Shown: piece after piece, positions 15,758-23,482 of the stretch
How positions within the stretch are numbered: the first letter of the stretch is position 1
How the letters are laid out: each line of letters opens with the position of its first letter
Assembly: GCA_001789645.1 (NCBI GenBank)
Contig: MGAG01000008.1
Span: 1 to 57,516, forward strand
DNA: 57,516 nucleotides
Origin: Candidatus Roizmanbacteria bacterium RIFCSPLOWO2_01_FULL_37_12
Lineage (GTDB): Bacteria > Patescibacteriota > Microgenomatia > UBA1406 > GWC2-37-13
Reading direction: 5' to 3'
Program-made: the position numbers and the translations under genes
The notes under the pieces: model-generated
Databases searched by the model: none
What the model was told of the DNA's origin: nothing
Seen by the model: the letters and a program-made list of their open reading frames with translations, nothing else

Positions 15758-16606
15758 ATGTTAATACTTCCTGCAGTTAATCCAAAAAAGGAAACAGAAA
15801 AAATCGGAAAATTTATTTCACAAACGCTAAAGAGTACCGGATTAAAAAATTTAGTCATCGGATTTTCCGGGGGAATTGATTCAACAACCAGCCTTTATTT
15901 ATCCAGTAAAGCTATCCCTTCAGAAAATATATTTATTGCACACCTTTACTATTTTGAACCTCACATCAGTCTAATTAATCACATCTGTCACATCCTTCAT
16001 ATTCCACCTCAAAATCAGTACTTCCTCCCTATTCAAAAAACCGTCGATGAACTGAAAAATCAATTACTGATTACCGATTACCAATTACCAATCCGGAGAA
16101 TTCGCTTAGGCAACATTATGGCCCGTATCCGGATGATTATTCTCTTCGACCTGGCCAAAAAACATAATGCCTTAGTCCTCGGTACGGAAAATAAGTCAGA
16201 ACATTTATTGGGTTACTTCACTCGTTTTGGCGACGCAGCATCGGATATTGAACCGATTACTCATCTTTACAAAACCCAAGTCTATGAACTGGCTAAATAT
16301 CTCAAAGTTCCTGAAGAAATTATCAAAGCCAAACCTTCAGCCGGACTTTGGAATGAACAAACCGACGAAGGCGAGTTCGGCTTTTCCTATCAAGAAGCCG
16401 ACCAAGTCCTCTATCAATACTTTGACCAGAAAATCCCCCTGCAGAAAATCGCCTCCTCTGTCATTCTGACCCTGAGTCCATCGAAGGGGAAGAATCTAGC
16501 GAACGGAGTAAGCGAAAAACAGTTTCCTAATGCCGAAAAAATAATACAATTTGCTCTTAGAAACTCCTTTAAGCTCGAGGTGCCTTATGAATTGAATCCA
16601 AAATAA
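15758..16606 (+). CDS. nadE: NAD synthetase (ammonia-dependent type)
   Basis: 282 residues. LVIGFSGGIDSTTSLYL is the ATP-pyrophosphatase P-loop; GNIMARIRMIILFDLA and LVLGTENKSEHLLGYFTRFGDAASDIEPI are standard NadE motifs. There is no glutaminase domain, so ammonia is the likely N donor. Two repeat-derived peptides are present: ITDYQLPI near residue 106 and LTLSPSKGKNLANGVSEKQF near 238-257. The C terminus FKLEVPYELNPK has a displaced copy at 16846-16893. Confidence 0.93.
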   Translation: MLILPAVNPKKETEKIGKFISQTLKSTGLKNLVIGFSGGIDSTTSLYLSSKAIPSENIFIAHLYYFEPHISLINHICHILHIPPQNQYFLPIQKTVDELKNQLLITDYQLPIRRIRLGNIMARIRMIILFDLAKKHNALVLGTENKSEHLLGYFTRFGDAASDIEPITHLYKTQVYELAKYLKVPEEIIKAKPSAGLWNEQTDEGEFGFSYQEADQVLYQYFDQKIPLQKIASSVILTLSPSKGKNLANGVSEKQFPNAEKIIQFALRNSFKLEVPYELNPK

Positions 16607-16626
16607 TACTTGATATAATTAAGTTT

Positions 16627-16785
16627 ATGAAAAAAAGTACTATAACTAGGCTCGCTTTGGGAATTTTATCTCTGTGTGTTAGCGCTAGAACATATTCAAA
16701 TTGGGTTGAAGGTAATCCGATTCTTCCTGGAGACTGTAAAAATTATGTTTTACCTCACTCTACAGATTATAGGTGTACAGACTGA
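16627..16785 (+). CDS. Small secreted cysteine-containing protein
   Basis: 52 residues, MKKSTITRLALGILSLCVSA then a short Cys-containing mature part (GDCKNYV, YRCTD). The signal peptide is convincing. Promoter TTGAAT-16-TATAAT ends seven bases before the ATG, a leaderless layout. It sits between nadE and a displaced nadE 3' end, so it is cassette cargo by position. Confidence 0.6.
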   Translation: MKKSTITRLALGILSLCVSARTYSNWVEGNPILPGDCKNYVLPHSTDYRCTD

Positions 16786-16845
16786 TTGTTAAATGTAGAA
16801 CGAGAAATAACCTATTTTCCTACCCCATCTCCTAATAGGAAATAA

Positions 16846-16893
16846 CTTACTTTCAAAATCTACTTCAAACTCAAAGTTCCTTATAGTTTTTAA
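16846..16893 (+). pseudogene. nadE 3'-end remnant
   Basis: Reads LTFKIYFKLKVPYSF-stop. The intact nadE ends FALRNSFKLEVPYELNPK-stop: FKL.VPY is shared and the stop follows within a few codons. The secreted small gene at 16627-16785 lies between. Confidence 0.75.
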
Positions 16894-16899
16894 CTATTT

Positions 16900-17526
16900 T
16901 TACGAAGTTACCCCTGCTACATTAAATATTTCTCCCTTATCTGCAATGTGACTATTTTTTCTTTGCTTAAAACCGTTATTAGTAATTTCTTTCAGACGAT
17001 CTGCACAATTTCGATCATTATAGGTAAATTCATGGATTTCGTGAAAAATATCGTATATTTTACCCTGAGGACCTCTGCAAACTGTTATAACACTACCATC
17101 TGTCAACTTTATTTTAATTAAATCAGGCGGAGGGATTATTTCATTATCAGATATAATAACCCTGCCGTTTCCTGTATCGATCACATCTGCTACCTCCTCA
17201 AATGGTTTTACATCAGTAGCTATCCCGTTTTCATCCGTAAATAAAGGTTTGCTAATTGTTTTAGTTTTACCATAGATAACTTTAAAATATATGTTCTGAC
17301 CAATTATCGGCAAATCACCCTCAAACGCGCTACACCTATTATCATCATTGCGATCTAAACAAAAATAGCCGGTTACGTGATATTCTGCCGGATTGAAATT
17401 CAACTTTTGTTCAGGCAAAATTCCCGATCCTATTCTATTATCGGATGATTCAACACTACAAGCTAAGCCTGTAACAAGGAGAGCCGCTGATGGAATTGCT
17501 AAACGTGCCCATTTTGGAATTTCCAT
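16900..17526 (-). CDS. Secreted lipoprotein-like protein
   Basis: 208 residues. The N-terminal hydrophobic stretch IPSAALLVTGLAC ends in a Cys that resembles a lipobox, although the residue at -3 (Gly) is unusual. The mature part has a beta-rich segment with GYFCLDRNDDNRCSAFEGDLPI, similar to SdrD-B/calcium-type surface folds, then a Cys pair. Probably cell-surface; function unknown. Confidence 0.6.
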   Translation of the reverse strand: MEIPKWARLAIPSAALLVTGLACSVESSDNRIGSGILPEQKLNFNPAEYHVTGYFCLDRNDDNRCSAFEGDLPIIGQNIYFKVIYGKTKTISKPLFTDENGIATDVKPFEEVADVIDTGNGRVIISDNEIIPPPDLIKIKLTDGSVITVCRGPQGKIYDIFHEIHEFTYNDRNCADRLKEITNNGFKQRKNSHIADKGEIFNVAGVTS

Positions 17527-17568
17527 TAGCTTATTATATCAGTACAAGTCTTATTTGCAATTTGGAAA

Positions 17569-18501
17569 TTACATGATCTCGGTTGCTAAAAATAGAATAT
17601 ATATTAGAAGTAAAATCGTTCCTTCCTTCCTGGATATATCCTTCTTAGATCTTGAAAACAGATAAAACAACAATAATCCGGCAAATGCAAAAATAAACGT
17701 CTGTAGGAAATGGTTCTTGACAAAAAATTCAGAGCCCTTCACAATAACTAAAATTCCAAATATTAATGTATTTGCAGCTGCAGACCCAAGATAGTCACCT
17801 AAGGCTACCTCCTGTTTCTTTGACAACAAAGATCTGAAAACCAAGGACAACTCAGGCAGGTTGGTGCCGATCGATACTATCATTAGACTTATAAGATAGG
17901 AAGAAATATTAAAATAATTGGAGAAATAGATTGTACTGTCAACCACAAATTTACTTACGACAAATATAACTACTGCTCCGGTTGCCAGCTTAATTAAATC
18001 ATTATCAACCTGATCTTTGTTATGAACAAAACTGTCTTGAATTCTTTCCAATAATCCTTTTTTCTGTTCTATTACGAAATAGAGCGCAATATACAAAATA
18101 ACAGAAGCGATTCCTTCAATTATTGTTACTTTCCCATCCATTACGAATAATGCCGGCGCTAATATTACAAACAAAGAAAAAAGCAGATGGTCCCTAGACA
18201 TCTGGTGCGTCAGCTTAACCCCTTTTCCCAAAACAGCCAATAGCGGGATAGCCAAAAGGAACAAAACAATAATCCCGCCAATTAAATTACCTACAAATAT
18301 CTCCGGTTTATTATCTATCAGAGAATTTATCCCGACCGATATCTCAGGTATGGATGTCAGAATTCCCAACACAAAAAATGAAACTGAAAAAGATGAAAGA
18401 TTTAGTTTATGGGCAATTCTGGCAACCGAATTTACGATTAATCCCGCCGCATACCAAATTACTCCGAAAGAAAAAATATAAAGAATAATTTGTACCTCCA
18501 T
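17569..18501 (-). CDS. Na+/Ca2+ antiporter-like membrane protein (CaCA family)
   Basis: 310 residues with about ten hydrophobic helices. The two alpha-repeats of the CaCA superfamily are visible: TSIPEISVGINSL...VGNLIGG near 47-75 and SIGTNLPELSLVFRSL...LGDYLGSAAANT near 210-245. A hydrophilic central loop separates the halves. Likely exports Ca2+ or another cation in exchange for Na+ or H+. Confidence 0.88.
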   Translation of the reverse strand: MEVQIILYIFSFGVIWYAAGLIVNSVARIAHKLNLSSFSVSFFVLGILTSIPEISVGINSLIDNKPEIFVGNLIGGIIVLFLLAIPLLAVLGKGVKLTHQMSRDHLLFSLFVILAPALFVMDGKVTIIEGIASVILYIALYFVIEQKKGLLERIQDSFVHNKDQVDNDLIKLATGAVVIFVVSKFVVDSTIYFSNYFNISSYLISLMIVSIGTNLPELSLVFRSLLSKKQEVALGDYLGSAAANTLIFGILVIVKGSEFFVKNHFLQTFIFAFAGLLLFYLFSRSKKDISRKEGTILLLIYILFLATEIM

Positions 18502-18545
18502 TTTTATATAATAACAATCTAATATTAAATTGCAAAAATCAAATC

Positions 18546-19928
18546 ATGTTTGAGTTCAATATCCTTAGTCGGGCTAAAAAAAACAAGGCCCGGCTTGCCG
18601 AATTTAATACCCCCCACGACAAACTTATAACCCCTGAGTTGGCATTCGTCGCGACTGAAGGAGAATTGAAGGCAATTCCCAAGGAATACATTCCTAAACT
18701 CCCGGTCAATCTGATTATCGTCAACACCTATCATCTCTGGACTAAAAAAATAGTAGATAAAATATACCATCTAAGTAACGGCCGTGATCTAGATGGTAAT
18801 ACAGTCCACGACTACGCAAATTTTCAAAAACCAACTATGTCCGATAGTGGCGGCTTCCAGGTTTTTTCCCTGGGATTTGGAAAATCCCAGGGTGTCGGTA
18901 AGATTGCAAATATTTTTCCGGAAGAAGATCAAAAAGGAGGAGTCGAAGTTTTAGGGATCCCGGCAGCGCGCAGTCGAGAGCTATCGAATCCGAAGCGAGC
19001 ACTGACGGTAAAAAAACTGAGACAGAATCTACTTTTTGATACTGGCAATCCTCTTAATATTTCAGATGAAGGAGTAGAATTCACTTTCAACGAGGAAAAA
19101 CTAATGCTTTCGCCGGAAAAATCCATGCAGATTCAGCAGCAAATCGGAGCCGACATTATCTTCGCCTTTGACGAATGCACGTCGCCGCTTAATACCTATG
19201 AATATACAAAAAAAGCATTAAGTCGTACTCACGAATGGTTGAAACGATGCGTAAAATATCTTCAGATAAATCAGAGAACAGTAGTCAGAAATCAGAATTC
19301 CGGAAAATCTGATAAATCAGATAGTCTGTCTTCAGATTTCCGCCCTCTGACTTCCGACTTCTCTGAAAAGCAAGCTTTATTTGCAATCGTCCAGGGTGGC
19401 GAATACGAAGATCTTCGACTTCAATCTGCAAAATTTATGGCTAAACTGGACGTTCCCGGCTATGGGATTGGCGGTTCGCTCGGGATGTCAAAAGAAGATA
19501 TGCATAACATAATCGATTGGACTATCTCCAATCTTCCTGAGGAAAAACCTCGCCATCTTTTAGGTATCGGCCAGGTTAAGGATATTTTTGATTGCATAGA
19601 AAGGGGAATTGATACTTTTGACTGCGTCATACCAACCCGTGAAGCCCGCCACCGTATACTTTACACTTTAAAAGGTCGTGTTAATGTTAAAAAGATGAAA
19701 AACGTAGATGAGGTTTTCGATAAAACCTGTCGGTGTGCAGCTTGTTCCCAATCAGTCACATTTGTCCAATTAGCCCAATTATTTTCTCAAAAAGATCCCC
19801 GCGCTTTCTTCTTCGCTACCGTTCACAATATACAGTTTTATACTGACCTAATGAGCATTATCAGAGAATCTATCGAATCCAACAAATTATCTTCTTTAAA
19901 AGATAAATATCTACGCTACTATAGTTGA
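18546..19928 (+). CDS. tgt: Queuine/preQ1 tRNA-ribosyltransferase with two repeat inserts
   Basis: 460 residues; family usually about 370-390. Motifs: SDSGGFQVFSL near 97, FAFDECTSP near 212, IVQGGEYEDLR near 280, and GIGGSLG. The zinc site is CRCAAC...VHN near the C terminus. It exchanges guanine-34 of GUN tRNAs for a queuosine precursor. The extra length comes from an E1 insertion at residues about 127-167 (ending LRQNLLFD) and an E2 insertion at about 239-275 (INQRT...KSDKSD), both in frame. Confidence 0.93.
   Translation: MFEFNILSRAKKNKARLAEFNTPHDKLITPELAFVATEGELKAIPKEYIPKLPVNLIIVNTYHLWTKKIVDKIYHLSNGRDLDGNTVHDYANFQKPTMSDSGGFQVFSLGFGKSQGVGKIANIFPEEDQKGGVEVLGIPAARSRELSNPKRALTVKKLRQNLLFDTGNPLNISDEGVEFTFNEEKLMLSPEKSMQIQQQIGADIIFAFDECTSPLNTYEYTKKALSRTHEWLKRCVKYLQINQRTVVRNQNSGKSDKSDSLSSDFRPLTSDFSEKQALFAIVQGGEYEDLRLQSAKFMAKLDVPGYGIGGSLGMSKEDMHNIIDWTISNLPEEKPRHLLGIGQVKDIFDCIERGIDTFDCVIPTREARHRILYTLKGRVNVKKMKNVDEVFDKTCRCAACSQSVTFVQLAQLFSQKDPRAFFFATVHNIQFYTDLMSIIRESIESNKLSSLKDKYLRYYS
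18927..19046. repeat. E1 foldback element in frame in tgt
   Basis: Left GATCAAAAAGGAGGAGTC and right GACAGAATCTACTTTTTGAT are inverted copies, including the site-specific ATCAAAAAG arm. The right end is read as RQNLLFD, the same frame as in tyrS and acs. Confidence 0.7.
19262..19370. repeat. E2 repeat in frame in tgt
   Basis: TCAGATAAATCAGAGAACAG onward to GACTTCTCTGAAAAG, read as INQRT...KSDKSD..SSDF...SDFSE. Related copies are in leuS and acs. Confidence 0.7.
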
Positions 19929-20053
19929 CTGGAAATTAGGTTAAGGTTAAGAAGCCAGTATTGAAAAGTGGCAAAGAAGTTAGTGTTAAAAAACAAATTT
20001 CCAAACCCTCTAACCAAACTAGCTTCATTACCTTTTACCTAAATTCTAATCGC

Positions 20054-20371
20054 TCATTCTCTATTAAAATCATCCCTGCTTCCTGCGCCATATCCTCCTC
20101 CGCCTCCATAATTTGTCTTTGGCTTAGGTGGTCTGGCTTCGGAAACGACGAGTTTTCTTCCTTTATGGTCTTGACCATTCAGTGTATCAATTGCTTTTTG
20201 AGCCATCTCTTCGGTTTCCATTTCGACAAATCCGAATCCTTTTGATCTTCCGGTATCCTGATATCTGATCACCGCGGCTGAAACAACCGTCCCAGCTGCT
20301 CCAAAAAGAGCCTTAAGATCATCCTCTGTTACTTCATACAAAAGATTCCCTACGTATAATTTCTTATTCAT
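20054..20371 (-). CDS. RRM-type RNA-binding protein
   Basis: 105 residues. RNP2 LYVGNL at residue 5 and RNP1 KGFGFVEM near 45 define one RNA-recognition motif; a Gly-rich tail (YGGGGGYGAG) follows. Similar to bacterial cold-induced RNA-binding proteins. A long AT-rich leader lies upstream. Binds single-stranded RNA by family knowledge. Confidence 0.92.
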   Translation of the reverse strand: MNKKLYVGNLLYEVTEDDLKALFGAAGTVVSAAVIRYQDTGRSKGFGFVEMETEEMAQKAIDTLNGQDHKGRKLVVSEARPPKPKTNYGGGGGYGAGSRDDFNRE

Positions 20372-20650
20372 CCTAAATCACCACCCTTCATTAAAATCAA
20401 AAATAAAATATTAAAAATCAAAACGACAAATAAAAATGTAAAATGTTCGGGAAATTTTTGAATTTTTCATTGTCATTTTGCTATTTGATTTTTGATATTT
20501 GATATATATATGCGTAGTCACAATCAAATTTTGAATATCTTTGAATAAAATATAGCAGTTATTCGTGAAGCTCAATGGAGCTGAAAACTGGATAACGAAT
20601 TAAGTATAGCAACCCTTTTCCCAAATTCAACAGTAATTTTGAAGAATTAT
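20372..20650. other. AT-rich leader region with an inverted repeat
   Basis: No gene seen. 20400-20510 is a degenerate AAAATC/ATTTTTGATATTTGAT repeat like those near 33704 and 40350. 20563-20607 forms a hairpin (GTTATTCGTGAAGCTC...GAGCT...GGATAAC). It probably includes the RRM gene's 5' UTR. Confidence 0.5.
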
Positions 20651-20959
20651 TTACGATTTTACAGAAGCTTTTTGTCTTTTCTCTAGAACTTGTTCTTTAT
20701 ACTCTATCAATTTTTTTATTTGTTCCTCATAGGCATCACTTTGCATAAATTCCTCATCACTTTTGAGTTGTATTCCATTTTATGTAAGGTCATCCACCAT
20801 GTATTCAGTTAATTGTTTAGGTTTACACATAATATTCCTTATTAGGTAAGGAAAATATATTTGATAAAGTATATCATTTACGCCTGGTGAACCACCCGAA
20901 ATAGGATAAATTGACTCTGTAATTTTCCTAGTTACAGGATTTTTTATTCTTTCTGCCAT
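20651..20959 (-). pseudogene. Small gene interrupted by an in-frame TAA
   Basis: From the ATG at 20959 the frame reads MAERIKNPVTRKITESIYPI and on to codon 59, then TAA at 20780-20782, and continues in the same frame for 42 more codons (…EEFMQSDAYEEQIKKLIEYK…) to a TAA at 20651. Total 102 codons. Both halves look like protein (charged C-terminal helix). A recent nonsense change, a sequencing error or recoding are the options. Confidence 0.55.
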
Positions 20960-21048
20960 AATATCCCATAGTTTACCCTCTCTCTCTTTGCCAAAATCAA
21001 GCGTAAATGATTTTTATTGTTTATAATAAATTGAGTCAATTCTTTTCC

Positions 21049-21246
21049 ATGAAACTAAATAAAAATCAGAAGATAATCATAGCTGAAGTTTTTGGTCAAA
21101 TCTCCGTAGCTTGGTTCGTTGTGGGGATTATCTCTCCGGTCATCTCGAAAAATTTAACCCTAGACCAGATAATACGTTCTTTTAGTCAAGGACTCATCTG
21201 GTTTTTAGTTTTTTTGTTTATTGCAATTTTTATTACAAGAAGATAG
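21049..21246 (+). CDS. Small two-helix membrane protein
   Basis: 65 residues from MKLNKNQKIII (an upstream ATG at 21007 would add 14). Two hydrophobic segments: IIIAEVFGQISVAWFVVGII and GLIWFLVFLFIAIFI, ending ITRR. First of three tiny membrane genes in a row. Function unknown. Confidence 0.6.
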   Translation: MKLNKNQKIIIAEVFGQISVAWFVVGIISPVISKNLTLDQIIRSFSQGLIWFLVFLFIAIFITRR

Positions 21247-21256
21247 AATATAAATT

Positions 21257-21352
21257 ATGATAATTTCTACGCAGGATTATATATATATAGTTGGAACTTT
21301 AAGCTCAATTCTGGCGTTAATCTTTTATTTTTTGGTCTTAAGAAAACAATGA
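21257..21352 (+). CDS. Micro-protein with one transmembrane helix
   Basis: 31 residues: MIISTQDYIYIVGTLSSILA then IFYFLVLRKQ. Starts 10 bases after the previous gene and its stop overlaps the next start as ATGA, which supports real translational coupling despite the small size. Confidence 0.45.
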   Translation: MIISTQDYIYIVGTLSSILALIFYFLVLRKQ

Positions 21353-21447
21353 TAGGCAATATTACTCTCATAATTAGTCTCTTAGTTCTTCTCATTCTCA
21401 TCTTTGACATGCGAAAGCAAGAAAAAGCTAAAAAAAACTCTAAATGA
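21349..21447 (+). CDS. Micro-protein with one transmembrane helix
   Basis: 32 residues: MIGNITLIISLLVLLILIFD then a basic tail MRKQEKAKKNSK. ATGA overlap with the gene before. Orientation by the positive-inside rule: basic C terminus in the cytoplasm. Confidence 0.45.
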   Translation: MIGNITLIISLLVLLILIFDMRKQEKAKKNSK

Positions 21448-21545
21448 ATTCTATTCAAAAAATTCAAATAAAATTTTTTAATTTCCAGTAGTATCATTAA
21501 TATAAACAAGGGGTTATTTATTTATAAGTTTTACTTATTTTAAAA

Positions 21546-21734
21546 ATGTCAGCTAATTCAATAATCATCCTTAAGAAATCTAAGAATAAATATGAAATAT
21601 CGTTTAAAGATGTTGAATCTTCAGGAAGCTAAAACAAAAAAGCATTTATGGATTTAAAAGCAGCTTTAAAGTATGCCAAAGAAATTCAAAATACTGAAGA
21701 TGTGGAATATGGCCTTTTTATAGAAAGTTTATAA
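21546..21734 (+). pseudogene. Small gene interrupted by an in-frame TAA
   Basis: MSANSIIILKKSKNKYEISF through SSGS, TAA at 21630-21632, then the same frame continues NKKAFMDLKAALKYAKEIQN to a TAA at 21732. 62 codons in total. The second half could restart at Met 21648. It is the second gene within 1 kb split by a single in-frame TAA. Ends 9 bases before tyrS. Confidence 0.5.
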
Positions 21735-21743
21735 ACAAACCAA

Positions 21744-22973
21744 ATGACCATAGAAGAAAGATTAAATCTCATCAAACAGGTTGGGGAAGAAATAATCCAG
21801 GAAGATGAACTTAAGAAACTTCTTGAGAGCGGCGAGCAACTCTACGCCTATGACGGTTTTGAACCGTCAGGCCAAATTCATATCGCACAGGGGATTGTCC
21901 GGGCGATCAACATCAACAAAATAACTAAAGCAGGTATCAAGTTTAGAATGTGGGTAGCCGACTGGCACGCAATGGCGAATAACAAACTCGGCGGAGACCT
22001 CGAAAAAATCAAAACTACCGGTAAATATTTTATTGAGGTCTGGAAAGCTTCAGGCATGGATCTTTCTAACGTCGAATTCAAGTGGGCATCGGATATGGTT
22101 AAGAATCCTGATTACTGGAAACTTGTCTTGAATATCGGCAAATCCAATGCCTTAAAAAGATTCATCAGAACAGCCGAGATGATGGGCAGACAAGAGTCCC
22201 TTGACGCTCTAACCGGAGCCCATATTATCTATTCCTGCATGCAGGTAGCGGATATTTTCATGCTGGGAGCCAAAATTACTCAACTCGGTATGGACCAACG
22301 TAAGATAAACATGTTAGCCCGTGAAATCGGCCCACTTCTCGGCTACTGGAAACCGGTAGTAGTTAGTCATCATATGCTAATGGGATTATTAAAATCTTCA
22401 AGTTCGACAGGTGTCGCAAGAGATGAGACTCTTCGACCCCACTCCGCTTCCAGCTACGAGGGGCACGGAAGCGCAAGCAGCTTGTCCCCCCGAAGCTTTA
22501 GCGAAGGCAGGAAAGAGAAGTCTCACGAGCGACAGAATCTGTCGAACTTAAAAATTCAAAAAACAATTGAGCGTAAAATGAGTAAATCCTTACCGGACAG
22601 TGCCATCTTCATGACCGACACCTATGAGGACATCAAAAGAAAGATTAATAAAGCCTACTGTCCTGAGGGAATTGTTGAAGAAAATCCGATTCTGGAATAT
22701 TACAAATATATTCTGTTTGAGTCGCTCGACAAATTACAGTTACAAAATATTGTTGTAACGCGCCCGCAAAAATTCGGCGGCCCTGTAATTCTCAATTCTT
22801 ACGAGAATCTTGAACGCCTTTTCAAGGAAAAACAAATCCATCCTCTCGACATCAAATCTAAGGCTATTGAATTACTTGATAAGTTACTCCAACCCGTCCG
22901 CCGCCACTTTGAAGAAAACGAGTATCCGAAAAAATTATTGCAAGAAGTTAAATCCTTTCAAATTACTCGATAA
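21744..22973 (+). CDS. tyrS: Tyrosyl-tRNA synthetase, archaeal/eukaryal type, with an E1 insertion
   Basis: 409 residues. YDGFEPSGQIHIAQG near residue 38 is the class I signature in the form seen in archaeal and eukaryal TyrRS rather than the usual bacterial TyrRS. WVADWHAMANNKLGG, ARE-type AREIGPLLG and RKMSKSLPDSAIF (KMSKS near 278) follow. Residues about 219-268 are encoded by a 150-base E1 foldback (GVARDETLR ... SHERQNL) placed directly before the KMSKS loop. Two diverged copies of the C terminus (LLQEVKSFQITR) lie at 24686 and 24765. Confidence 0.93.
   Translation: MTIEERLNLIKQVGEEIIQEDELKKLLESGEQLYAYDGFEPSGQIHIAQGIVRAININKITKAGIKFRMWVADWHAMANNKLGGDLEKIKTTGKYFIEVWKASGMDLSNVEFKWASDMVKNPDYWKLVLNIGKSNALKRFIRTAEMMGRQESLDALTGAHIIYSCMQVADIFMLGAKITQLGMDQRKINMLAREIGPLLGYWKPVVVSHHMLMGLLKSSSSTGVARDETLRPHSASSYEGHGSASSLSPRSFSEGRKEKSHERQNLSNLKIQKTIERKMSKSLPDSAIFMTDTYEDIKRKINKAYCPEGIVEENPILEYYKYILFESLDKLQLQNIVVTRPQKFGGPVILNSYENLERLFKEKQIHPLDIKSKAIELLDKLLQPVRRHFEENEYPKKLLQEVKSFQITR
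22400..22549. repeat. E1 foldback element in frame in tyrS
   Basis: 150 bases, exactly 50 codons. Ends: AAGTTCGACAGGTGTCGC and GCGACAGAATCTGTCGAACTT; the outer AAGTTCGACAG is a perfect inverted copy unique to this site. Central part AT/GC mixed with GAAGCTTTAGCGAAGG word. Confidence 0.8.
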
Positions 22974-23043
22974 TTTTTTCGTCCTGAGCGAGGATGAGCT
23001 TGTCGAATCCGAGTCGAATGGACGAAAAAATTACTTCAAAAAG

Positions 23044-23256
23044 TCAAATTGTAGAAGAGTTTTTATTAGGATTGTTTGGGCAAGTTGGATAATGAAGCGC
23101 TAGTACCGCTTTCAGCACTTCATCTGCCAATATCTGACGAGTGGATTTAGCTGAATGAATAAAACCACACTTCCATTTACACTCACCAGTAGCTTCATAT
23201 TCTTTTGTGCCTAATTCTCCCAATGATGGAATTTTTAATTTATTATCTTCAACCAT
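23044..23256 (-). CDS. Orphan small Cys-containing protein with GAA-spacer promoter
   Basis: 70 residues starting MVEDNKLKIPSLGELG. The start at 23256 lies six bases after the -10, while the longer frame would run through the promoter. Cysteines in ECKWKCGF and YPTC with a His (FIHS) suggest a small metal site. Converges on tyrS and is divergent from the AbiE pair at 23483. Function unknown. Confidence 0.65.
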   Translation of the reverse strand: MVEDNKLKIPSLGELGTKEYEATGECKWKCGFIHSAKSTRQILADEVLKAVLALHYPTCPNNPNKNSSTI

Positions 23257-23262
23257 GAGACT

Positions 23263-23285
23263 AATATACTTCTTCTTCTTTGCAA
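23263..23285 (-). promoter_or_regulatory. GAA-spacer promoter, contracted, of the 23256 gene
   Basis: Minus strand: TTGCAA (23280-23285), 11-base AGAAGAAGAAG, TATATT (23263-23268), six bases to ATG. Two triplets shorter than the 17-base form. Confidence 0.65.
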
Positions 23286-23362
23286 GGTCTATTAGACTTG
23301 ACAAACTTTTTATTTTCTATTATTATAGAAAACAGGCACAAAGATTATTAGTTAAAATAGAA

Positions 23363-23475
23363 AATGACCTGCATTTTCATTAATTGCAGGTCATCCCGTA
23401 CTTGATGCGGGATCTATTTACTGGATTCCCGCTTTCCCTTCGATTTAACTCAGGGTAAACGCGGGAATGACACAA
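23363..23475. repeat. Composite hairpin/GTCATCCCG repeat
   Basis: ATGACCTGCA, 11 bases, TGCAGGTCAT (about 23364-23394) is a strong hairpin. It is followed by TCATCCCGTACTTGATGCGGGA and GGATTCCCGC...GCGGGAATGACA, a dispersed bacterial repeat type, ending just before the ATG of the AbiEi-like gene. Confidence 0.65.
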
Positions 23476-23482
23476 TTCTAAT

